From the NCBI GenBank assembly GCA_003506895.1, contig DNXO01000140.1:112131-125006 (forward strand): DNA of 12,876 bases, written 5' to 3'. Every line of letters begins with the position of its first letter. Positions within the stretch are counted from its first letter, which is position 1. Below, piece after piece: positions 1 through 5,619 of the stretch. The notes beneath the pieces were generated by a model. The model was not told the origin of the DNA. It worked only from the letters and a program-made list of their open reading frames with translations, and made no database searches. A program made the translations under genes and the position numbers. This stretch comes from Acetobacteraceae bacterium (GTDB taxonomy: Bacteria > Pseudomonadota > Alphaproteobacteria > Acetobacterales > Acetobacteraceae).

Positions 1-1550
1 ATCATCCGGGCGACCCAGAAGAAAATGATGTCGAATCCAGTGACGAGCACGTCGCCAGGGTAATAACGCGCGACTTCCTTTGTCTGTTCGGGCCACCCCA
101 AAGTCGAGAACGGCCACAGCGCGGAACTGAACCATGTATCCAGGACGTCCTCATCCTGCACCAGCACTTCGTCGCGACCGTAATGAACGCGCGCCTGCGC
201 GGCTGCGCCGGCTTCGTCCTTGGCGACGAAGACGGTGCCGTCGGGGCCGTACCAGGCCGGGATCCGGTGCCCCCACCAAAGCTGGCGGGAGATGCACCAA
301 GGCTGGATATCCCGCATCCAGGCGAAGAACGTGTTTTCCCATTGCTTGGGGTAGAAGACGGTCTTGCCGGTTTCCACCGCCTCGATCGCCGGTTTCGCCA
401 GCACGCCGGCGTTGCAATACCATTGCGTGGTCAGCAGCGGCTCCACCGGCACGCCGCCGCGGTCGCCGTGCGGCACCTGGTTGGTGTGCGGCTCGATCTT
501 GTCGAGCAGTTCCAGCCGTTCCAGTTCGGCGACGATGGCGGCCCGAGCGGTGAAACGGGGCTGGCCGGCCAACGTGCGCACGAATTCGGGGTCGGCGACG
601 CCGGGGACGGCCGTCATCACGTCCTCGATCTCCGCCAGCGTTACCATCGCCTGACGGTCCAGCACGGATGGCATCGGCAGGTCGTGCCGCCGTCCGACCT
701 CGAAATCGTTGAAATCATGGGCGGGGGTGATCTTCACCGCGCCCGTGCCCTTTTCCGGGTCGGCATAGGTATCGCCGACGATCGGGATCGACCGCCCAAC
801 GAGGGGCAGGATGGCCCGCTTGCCGATCAGCGCGCCGTAAACCGGATGATCGGGATGCACGGCGACCGCGGTATCGCCCAACATCGTCTCGGGCCGGGTC
901 GTGGCGACGATGATGCACTGACCCGGTTCGCCATCGATCGGATAGCGCAGGTGCCACAGGGAACCCTTGATCTCGCGGTTCTCGACCTCAAGGTCGGAGA
1001 TCGCGGTTTGCAGCTTCGGGTCCCAGTTGACCAGCCGGCGGTCGCGGTAGATCAGGCCCTCGCTGTACAGCTTGACGAAGGTCTCCTTCACCGCCGCGGA
1101 CAGTCCATCGTCCATGGTGAAGCGCTCGCGCGGCCAGTCCAGGGATGCACCCAGACGGCGAAGCTGGCGCGTGATCGTGCCGCCGGATTCCGCCTTCCAT
1201 TGCCACACCCGCTCCAGGAACGCCTCGCGGCCCATTTGCCGGCGGTCCTTGCCTTCGGCGGCCAGCAGCCGTTCGACCACCATCTGCGTGGCGATTCCCG
1301 CATGGTCGGTGCCCGGCTGCCACAGCGCGTCGCGGCCCTGCATGCGGCGCCAGCGGATCAGCGTGTCCTGGATCGTGAAGGTCAGCGCATGACCCATGTG
1401 CAGGCTGCCGGTGACATTCGGCGGCGGGATCATGATGGTGAACGGCGTCGCGTTCGAGTCCGGGTCACAGGCGAAACTGCCGGCGTTTTCCCAACCTTCA
1501 TACAGCCGGGGTTCGATCTCGCCCGGTGTAAACCTGCTATCCAGTGTCAT
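1..1550 (-). CDS. valS: Valyl-tRNA synthetase, N-terminal ~516 residues (3' end beyond left edge)
   Basis: Charges tRNA-Val with valine in the cytoplasm (class I aminoacyl-tRNA synthetase). The reverse-strand translation opens MTLDSRFTPGEIEPRLYEGW. The class I ATP-binding signature is HMGH at residues 51-54 within a PPPNVTGSLHMGHAL context. The CP1 editing-domain motif TTRPET is at about residues 217-222. The catalytic-domain blocks DTWFSSALWPFSTLGWP and TGFDIIFFWVARM lie at the window edge. The KMSKS loop, anticodon-binding domain and C-terminal coiled coil must lie outside, so the gene is cut rather than broken. The ATG at 1550-1548 is preceded by GGGAGAG about 4 bases upstream. An in-frame GTG directly before it is a less likely start. 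The gene lies 101 bases downstream of popZ on the same strand. Identity is near certain. Confidence 0.97.
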   Translation of the reverse strand, partial: MTLDSRFTPGEIEPRLYEGWENAGSFACDPDSNATPFTIMIPPPNVTGSLHMGHALTFTIQDTLIRWRRMQGRDALWQPGTDHAGIATQMVVERLLAAEGKDRRQMGREAFLERVWQWKAESGGTITRQLRRLGASLDWPRERFTMDDGLSAAVKETFVKLYSEGLIYRDRRLVNWDPKLQTAISDLEVENREIKGSLWHLRYPIDGEPGQCIIVATTRPETMLGDTAVAVHPDHPVYGALIGKRAILPLVGRSIPIVGDTYADPEKGTGAVKITPAHDFNDFEVGRRHDLPMPSVLDRQAMVTLAEIEDVMTAVPGVADPEFVRTLAGQPRFTARAAIVAELERLELLDKIEPHTNQVPHGDRGGVPVEPLLTTQWYCNAGVLAKPAIEAVETGKTVFYPKQWENTFFAWMRDIQPWCISRQLWWGHRIPAWYGPDGTVFVAKDEAGAAAQARVHYGRDEVLVQDEDVLDTWFSSALWPFSTLGWPEQTKEVARYYPGDVLVTGFDIIFFWVARM

Positions 1551-1583
1551 CACTCTCTCCCGCGCAACCCCCGCTGATGGGTG

Positions 1584-1595
1584 GGCGCATGCGCC
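1584..1595. repeat. 12-bp perfect palindrome GGCGCATGCGCC between popZ and valS
   Basis: A perfect loopless 12-bp palindrome sits in the 101-base popZ-valS spacer, 34 to 45 bases upstream of the valS start. It is a dyad that a dimeric regulator could read, but short GC palindromes arise by chance in such DNA. No protein is assigned. Confidence 0.3.
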
Positions 1596-1651
1596 ACAGG
1601 GTCCGCGTTATCCGTTGTCATAAGTCGCCGTAGAGGCGGGCGCTTCCCATA

Positions 1652-2182
1652 TCAGGGAACGGCGCGGCCGACGACCCTTTCGATTTCGGCGCGAACCAGA
1701 CGTTCGACGACCGGCGGCAGATTGGTGTCCAGCCACTCTTTCAACAGCGGCCGCAGCTCTGCCCGCACCATGTCTTCCAACGTCGGTCCGCCGGAATAGA
1801 CCTGCGTCGCACGTCCCGCAGCCAAGGTGCGAACCAAACTCCCGACTGACGAGGCAGCCGCGGCAGCGGCTTCCGGAGCGACGAGGTCGGGGGTAGGGGC
1901 CGGCGGTTCGATAGGATCGGGTGACGTAGCAGCCTCCATTTCCGGGGCGGATGGTTCGGTATCGACAACCGCTTCCGCTGCTCGCGCATCAGTGGACGGC
2001 ACCATCATCGACCGGTCCAGCACAAGTACATCATCATCGGCGGGTTGGGGTGCTTCCCCATCCGGCGCGTCCTCCTCATTCAGGATGCGCCGGATGGAGG
2101 CGAGAATATCCTCCATCGACGGGTCCGCCCCTTCAGGCGTTGCCGCTTCAGGTGTGGCCGCGGATGGAGGATTTTCGGTCAT
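1652..2182 (-). CDS. popZ: PopZ-family polar organising protein (DUF2497)
   Basis: Predicted pole-organising scaffold. In Caulobacter, PopZ forms a polymeric microdomain that anchors the ParB-parS centromere and recruits cell-cycle kinases. The 176-residue length closely matches Caulobacter PopZ (177). Three parts are visible. The first is a short helix, PSMEDILASIRRILNEED (residues 21-38), the client-binding region in known PopZ. The second is a long Pro/Ala/Glu/Asp-rich linker (about 39-130), like the disordered acidic PED region. The third is a C-terminal oligomerisation module (about 131-176) with LEDMVRAELRPLLKEWLDTNLPPVVERLV. The start codon overlaps the tolC stop as ATGA, implying translational coupling. 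Expression would therefore depend on the upstream tolC transcript. Family assignment is secure; polar localisation is inferred from the family. Confidence 0.92.
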   Translation of the reverse strand: MTENPPSAATPEAATPEGADPSMEDILASIRRILNEEDAPDGEAPQPADDDVLVLDRSMMVPSTDARAAEAVVDTEPSAPEMEAATSPDPIEPPAPTPDLVAPEAAAAAASSVGSLVRTLAAGRATQVYSGGPTLEDMVRAELRPLLKEWLDTNLPPVVERLVRAEIERVVGRAVP

Positions 2183-3687
2183 CGGCCGGGTTGGTTGGTC
2201 GCATAGTCGGACAGGCCGGCCCAGCGATCCTTGACAGCCTGATAGTAGGCGGTTTCGTCATACAGCGGTACCGGCAGATGAAGGTCACGCGCGGTCAGGC
2301 GCCCGATCGCAACGGCAACGCCGTAAGAGGCGGTGATCACCTGCGCCAGGTTTTGCACCAGTGTGGTGCGGGAGGTCAGCAGCGACTGGGTTGCGTTCAA
2401 CACGTCCAGCGTTGTGCGGCTGCCGACGATCGCCTCGCGCTGCACACCTTCCAGCGCGATCTCGTTTGCCCGAATTTGCGCACGGGTGCTATCGGCGGCG
2501 GCCTTCGCCGCTGCGAGCGTATCCCATGCCTGGACCGCATTTTGCACGGCGGTGCGCTTGGCGTCGTCAATCAGCCGCTGAGTCTGCTGTTGGGCCTGTT
2601 TGGCTTGCCGAACGCCGGCATATTCCGATCCGCCCTGGTAAACGGGAACCGACAGTTGCGCGACGACCTGGTAGCCGTTGGTGGCGGAACTGCGTCCAGA
2701 CGAGTTCTGCTGCTGGAAGGTTTGGCCTTGGACGCTGACCGACGGCAATAAGGTTGCGAAGGCGACATCCACCGCATCCTTCGCCGCCGCGTCATTGAAC
2801 AGGGCGGTGATGACGTTCGGGTTGTTCTGGCCGGCGACTGTCGCCGCCTCCTGCTCGCTGTGTACGGGCAAATCCAGCGGCTGCGGGGGCACCAGGTCGT
2901 CGGGTGGAAAAACGCCGACATATTGCTGGAATGTCCCGCGCGCGGTCGCCAGGTTGCCCATCGCGGTCTCCCGCGTCGCCTGTGCGCCGGCAAGGGCGGC
3001 CTCGGCCTGGGCCACGTCGGTGCGAGTGATTTCGCCGACGCGGAAGCGGTCGTTGGTTGCCTGCAACTGTTTGGCCAGGACCTGCTCGTTGTTGATCTGC
3101 AGTTCCAGCAACTGCTTGGCCTGGATAACGCCGACATAGGCGCCGACGGTGTTGTTGAAGCTCGTTTGTTCTTGCGCGATCAGCGTTGCCCGCTCTGCCA
3201 TGACCTGGCTCTTGGCTCGGTTGACGTTACCTTGTGTCTTACCGCCGTTATAGACGTTTTGAGTCACGGTCGCGGTGGCGGAGGCGATATCGCGTTCGCC
3301 GGGCGTATTGATATATTGGCGATTCGAGACGAAATACGATCTCGACAATCCGTCGCCATAGCCGGCGGTTCCGCCCAGGACGACGGTCGGACGCCAGCCC
3401 GCGAGTGCGGTGGGCACGTTTTCGTCCGTTGCCCGCAATTTGGCCCGTTCGGCTTGCAGGGCCGGCTGATTGGAGTAGGTCGCGGCCAAGGCTTCGGACA
3501 GGGTATGGGGTAAATTGGCGTGGGCTACCGGCGCTGCCGCCGGTTTGGCTTTCGCGGCGGCGAGCGTCGTCGCCTGTACCACCTTGACTGGCTTGTCGGC
3601 CGGAGTCTTTGGCGGCGTCTGAGCGTCGGCTGTCGCGGCAATGGCGACCAGACTGAAGCCAGCAAGCAGAACGTAACGCAAACCCAT
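2179..3687 (-). CDS. tolC: TolC-family outer-membrane efflux/secretion channel
   Basis: Trimeric outer-membrane channel and periplasmic tunnel used by type I secretion and tripartite efflux pumps. The 502-residue product starts with a Sec signal peptide (MGLRYVLLAGFSLVAIAATADA, probable cleavage near residue 22). A low-complexity Lys/Ala/Pro stretch of about 35 residues follows, a spacer absent from E. coli TolC. Two OEP repeats come next (about 60-255 and 275-475), rich in Ala/Gln heptad-like helices. Typical blocks are LPHTLSEALAATYSNQPALQ near the start, NVYNGGKTQGNV in repeat 1, and VPVYQGGSEYAGVRQAKQ plus GSRTTLDVLNATQSLL in repeat 2. The ATG has AGAAGGG six bases upstream. The gene follows pcm-like after 162 bases and overlaps popZ by four. 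It could serve the YhiI-RbbA-YhhJ exporter encoded about 3.8 kb upstream, but that pairing is inference. Confidence 0.95.
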   Translation of the reverse strand: MGLRYVLLAGFSLVAIAATADAQTPPKTPADKPVKVVQATTLAAAKAKPAAAPVAHANLPHTLSEALAATYSNQPALQAERAKLRATDENVPTALAGWRPTVVLGGTAGYGDGLSRSYFVSNRQYINTPGERDIASATATVTQNVYNGGKTQGNVNRAKSQVMAERATLIAQEQTSFNNTVGAYVGVIQAKQLLELQINNEQVLAKQLQATNDRFRVGEITRTDVAQAEAALAGAQATRETAMGNLATARGTFQQYVGVFPPDDLVPPQPLDLPVHSEQEAATVAGQNNPNVITALFNDAAAKDAVDVAFATLLPSVSVQGQTFQQQNSSGRSSATNGYQVVAQLSVPVYQGGSEYAGVRQAKQAQQQTQRLIDDAKRTAVQNAVQAWDTLAAAKAAADSTRAQIRANEIALEGVQREAIVGSRTTLDVLNATQSLLTSRTTLVQNLAQVITASYGVAVAIGRLTARDLHLPVPLYDETAYYQAVKDRWAGLSDYATNQPGR

Positions 3688-3709
3688 TCGAAACCCTTCT
3701 CACAAGACC

Positions 3710-3728
3710 GCCTGCCCTATGGGCAGGC
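3710..3728. repeat. Perfect 8-bp inverted repeat, 3-base spacer, in the tolC leader
   Basis: GCCTGCCC and GGGCAGGC flank a TAT spacer, ending 22 bases before the tolC start. On the minus strand it directly follows a weak -10-like GATAAG, so it would lie at or just after a transcription start. It could be an operator for a dimeric repressor or an mRNA hairpin near the ribosome-binding site. It lacks a following T-run, so a terminator is less likely. The repeat is seen directly; the function is guesswork. Confidence 0.5.
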
Positions 3729-3759
3729 TTATCGCAGCGTCATCTCGCTATCTGGTTAA

Positions 3760-3808
3760 CAGGGGCGGACCTAGGCGCCGTGGCCTTAGGTTCGTCCCAA
3801 TACCCCTG
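3760..3808. repeat. Imperfect extended dyad between pcm-like and tolC
   Basis: CAGGGG (3760-3765) pairs with CCCCTG (3803-3808). Inside, GGAC/GTCC and ACCTAGGC/GCCTTAGGT (one-base bulge) offer further, partly competing pairing around a GC-rich loop. It lies 42 bases past the pcm-like stop. It may act as a transcript-end structure for that gene or as part of the tolC control region. No T-run follows on the minus strand. Confidence 0.3.
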
Positions 3809-3849
3809 CCATGTCCAGCATGACGTTAATCCTGATGGCCGAACTCAGG

Positions 3850-4533
3850 TCAGAAAGCGAAAACAGGCGCCCTCCGCAGCGATGGAATCACTGGCGTCGC
3901 ACAGTCAAACAGCGTTGATATCCCCAGGCCGAAAGGCGTCGCCTCGGCGATCACGGCCTGCGTGATGTGCCCGGCGGTGGCGATCACCGCCATGATCCGG
4001 CCGGTTTCCGATCGGACCTGGTTGGCCAGAGCGGACGGGATTTCCGGCACCGCACCCTCGATCAGAATAAGGTCATACGGGCCTTGCGACGGCCATCCGG
4101 CAGCCAATGGCCCCGAAACCAGCGACACACCGGGCGCTTCGACTGGCAGCACCGCCGCCGCCATCGCCAGCAGCGCCGGATCTTCTTCCAGAGCGGTGAC
4201 CCGGCACCCACAGGCGGCCAGAACCGCCGCGCCGTAACCGGTGCCGGCACCGACGACCAACACGCGCTCGTTCTCCCGCAGTGTCGCGGCCTGCAGCAGC
4301 TTGGCGAACACCATCGGTTCCATCAGGAACCGTTCGCTTCCCAGGGGGCCGCTTCCCAGCGGCACGTCTTCGTCGGCATAGGCAAGCGCCTGCACGCCGG
4401 CCGGCAGGAAGCGTTCACGTGGCAAGGACCGCATCGCGGCCAGGACGCGCGGATCCGTCACCCGGTTGGGACGGATCTGGCTGTCGACCATGCATTTGCG
4501 GGCGTCGGCGAAATTCTCGGCTTGGGTTGCCAT
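3850..4533 (-). CDS. pcm: Protein-L-isoaspartate O-methyltransferase family protein (divergent subgroup)
   Basis: SAM-dependent methyltransferase of the PIMT fold. Canonical members methylate isoaspartyl residues to start repair of aged proteins in the cytosol. The 227-residue product has the motif I SAM site VLVVGAGTGYGAAVLA (about residues 91-106) and an acidic ribose-binding strand end, TALEED. A later block, GPYDLILIEGAVPEIPSAL, fits motif II. The N-terminus FADARKCMVDSQIRPNRVTDPRVL and the block RFLMEPMVFAKLLQ are typical of a form that, as I recall, lies beside tolC in alphaproteobacteria. That form lacks the usual TISxP substrate-site motif, so true repair activity is uncertain. The ATG at 4533-4531 is chosen over longer in-frame versions because homology begins there and the extra residues overlap the gcrA end. 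The Shine-Dalgarno is weak. The gene is 82 bases downstream of gcrA. Confidence 0.85.
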   Translation of the reverse strand: MATQAENFADARKCMVDSQIRPNRVTDPRVLAAMRSLPRERFLPAGVQALAYADEDVPLGSGPLGSERFLMEPMVFAKLLQAATLRENERVLVVGAGTGYGAAVLAACGCRVTALEEDPALLAMAAAVLPVEAPGVSLVSGPLAAGWPSQGPYDLILIEGAVPEIPSALANQVRSETGRIMAVIATAGHITQAVIAEATPFGLGISTLFDCATPVIPSLRRAPVFAF

Positions 4534-4561
4534 TGCATAACTCAGCTTGTTGGGCGGGCTC

Positions 4562-4589
4562 CTTATAGACGTGGGAGTCCGCGCCGCAA
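4562..4589 (-). promoter_or_regulatory. Predicted sigma70 promoter of the pcm-like gene, with GANTC in the spacer
   Basis: On the minus strand TTGCGG (4589-4584) and TATAAG (4567-4562, one mismatch to TATAAT) are separated by 16 bases. A CcrM-type site GACTC (4579-4575) lies inside that spacer. Transcription would start near 4555, giving a leader of about 22 bases. In Caulobacter, GcrA stimulates sigma70 promoters carrying methylated GANTC in this region. The hexamers are seen by eye, with only moderate agreement at -35. A 6-bp inverted repeat (GCGCCG 4581-4586 / CGGCGC 4600-4605) overlaps the -35. Confidence 0.42.
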
Positions 4590-4615
4590 AGCCATCGTTC
4601 GGCGCACCTGTGTGT

Positions 4616-5161
4616 TTAAGCCGCGTCTTCCTTGCGGTCGCGGATTTTAACGTAGGCCACCTTGGCATGCTCGTCGCAATAGGGTTTCCCGGGGACGGAC
4701 ATGTCGTCGCAGAATCGGAAGCTCTTGGTCCCTGGCTCACCGATCGGCCAGCAGCAGGACGGGGCGGACCGGCGGGCCTGGATCGGAGCCGAATGCATCG
4801 CCTGGCGTGGTGCGGGTACGATAACGGGTTGGGCGGCGACCGGCCTTGGGCCCGCTGCCTGCACCGGGCGCAGCGGCTGCACGTTGGTCGGCGGTGGCGG
4901 CGGTGCGGCGACCGGCTGCACGTCCGTGCTGGTCAGCGGCGGTAAGGTCGGACCGGCCACCCGCGGTAACGTCACCGACCGTTCACTCGCCGGTTTGGTG
5001 TCGCGCCGAATGGGTGAAGGGCGTGCATCGAGCTCCAGTCGGTGCGCTTTACCGACGATCGCGTTTTTCGATACGCCCAGCCGCCGGCCGATTTCCGCTG
5101 TCGAAAGACCCTGAGTCCAAAGATCCCTCAATAGTCGGATCGTTTCATCGTTCCATACCAT
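4616..5161 (-). CDS. gcrA: GcrA-family cell-cycle transcriptional regulator
   Basis: Alphaproteobacterial regulator that binds sigma70-RNA polymerase domain 2 and GANTC-methylated promoters, linking CcrM methylation to transcription. The 181-residue product (Caulobacter GcrA is about 173) begins MVWNDETIRLLRDLWTQGLS. A helix-turn-helix follows, TAEIGRRLGVSKNAIVGKAHRL (about residues 21-42), and then RPSPI. Residues 60-130 are a Pro/Ala/Val-rich linker. The C-terminal sigma-interaction domain carries CCWPIG (136-141), RFCDD (Cys151) and KPYCDEHAKVAY (Cys162, His165), a set of Cys/His residues seen in the family. The ATG at 5161-5159 is chosen because conserved sequence begins there and GAGAGGGAA lies about 7 bases upstream. 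The open frame reaches further upstream but looks non-coding. A probable promoter with GANTC sites and a DnaA-like box lies upstream. Confidence 0.96.
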   Translation of the reverse strand: MVWNDETIRLLRDLWTQGLSTAEIGRRLGVSKNAIVGKAHRLELDARPSPIRRDTKPASERSVTLPRVAGPTLPPLTSTDVQPVAAPPPPPTNVQPLRPVQAAGPRPVAAQPVIVPAPRQAMHSAPIQARRSAPSCCWPIGEPGTKSFRFCDDMSVPGKPYCDEHAKVAYVKIRDRKEDAA

Positions 5162-5195
5162 ATGCGGGTTCCCTCTCAGGCAGTGGCTACTAAAT

Positions 5196-5224
5196 ACAGT
5201 ATGGGTAGGGTGAGCCGCTGGCAA
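5196..5224 (-). promoter_or_regulatory. Predicted gcrA promoter
   Basis: Minus-strand TTGCCA (5224-5219, one mismatch to TTGACA) and TACTGT (5201-5196, keeping the key T, A and final T) are 17 bases apart. Transcription would start near 5189, leaving a leader of about 28 bases with a good Shine-Dalgarno. A GANTC site sits 6 bases upstream of the -35. The assignment is by eye and needs start-site mapping. Confidence 0.42.
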
Positions 5225-5229
5225 TGAAA

Positions 5230-5272
5230 GATTCACCTGGATGCGCAGAATCCTGTGGACAACACGGGACTC
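5230..5272. promoter_or_regulatory. Cluster of three GANTC (CcrM) sites around a DnaA-like box upstream of gcrA
   Basis: GATTC (5230-5234), GAATC (5248-5252) and GACTC (5268-5272) fall within 43 bases; one GANTC per 256 bases is expected in random sequence. Between the second and third lies TGTGGACAA (5254-5262), which reads TTGTCCACA on the minus strand, one mismatch from the DnaA box TTATCCACA. A fourth GANTC (5113-5117) is inside the start of gcrA. In Caulobacter, DnaA activates gcrA, and GcrA works through methylated GANTC. The sites are seen directly; their use is inferred. Confidence 0.55.
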
Positions 5273-5619
5273 CGGCGGGAAGGGCGCGAAAGTTCCTTGT
5301 GGCATCGTCACGGTTGGCGGCGACCGGGCATCCCAACGCCTTGTGGTCAGGCGATCAACCCGCGGCAGCCCACGCAAAATCACCGGCCAAGGCGGTACGC
5401 TCCGCGTCGTGAGCCGCAGGAACGCAACCGGTATCAGGCTGAAATCGGCGGAATTGATGCCGCGCCGTGCCGCGGGCGCGCCGTTAGGTGACGCGGGCTG
5501 CCTCAGAACGACAACAAGACGCCCACCGGAAGGGCTATAGGGTCGGTGACCGGGCGCCGGTCAGCCATTCCTGTCATGCAACGAGTTCTGCCCGGAAATG
5601 CCGATTATGCGCCGCGTGC
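5273..5619. other. Intergenic stretch between the sgaA-like gene and the gcrA control region, no gene recognised
   Basis: About 350 bases without a convincing gene. Frames open on either strand here encode Arg/Pro/Ala-rich sequence with no conserved motif or good ribosome-binding site. No tRNA T-loop signature (GGTTCGAATCC-like) and no tmRNA tag region is visible. Several GC hairpins are present, the best at 5543-5566. A small RNA downstream of sgaA or a long gcrA leader cannot be excluded. Confidence 0.5.
5543..5566 (-). terminator. Candidate hairpin downstream of the sgaA-like gene
   Basis: TGACCG and CGGTCA (5547-5552 / 5558-5563) pair around GGCGC. Two outer G-C pairs form with a one-base bulge. 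It starts about 54 bases past the sgaA-like stop on the minus strand. No U-tract follows, so it is at best a weak, perhaps Rho-assisted, transcript end. An alternative small hairpin, GGTCACCGACC, overlaps it. Confidence 0.28.

Noticed and set aside
183..1577. Long plus-strand open frame of 464 codons opposite valS
   Set aside because: It is antisense to a clear valyl-tRNA synthetase, is rich in Arg/His/Gly, has no recognisable motif and reflects high-GC codon bias.
1551..1651. Terminator between popZ and valS
   Set aside because: The only stem near the popZ end is about 4 bp (CGCC/GGCG) without a T-run.
1951..2751. Plus-strand open frame spanning popZ and tolC antisense
   Set aside because: It crosses two well-supported minus-strand genes and has shadow-frame composition.
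3751..3758. TTAACCAG (minus strand), a near match to a CtrA half-site, upstream of tolC
   Set aside because: A single half-site with one mismatch and no second half at the required spacing is too weak to call.
4534..4740. 69-residue N-terminal extension of the pcm-like protein
   Set aside because: It overlaps the 3' end of gcrA and the predicted pcm promoter; family similarity begins at the Met encoded at 4533.
5162..5383. 74-residue N-terminal extension of GcrA
   Set aside because: GcrA homologues start MxWxDE; the extension covers the promoter and GANTC cluster and lacks coding features.
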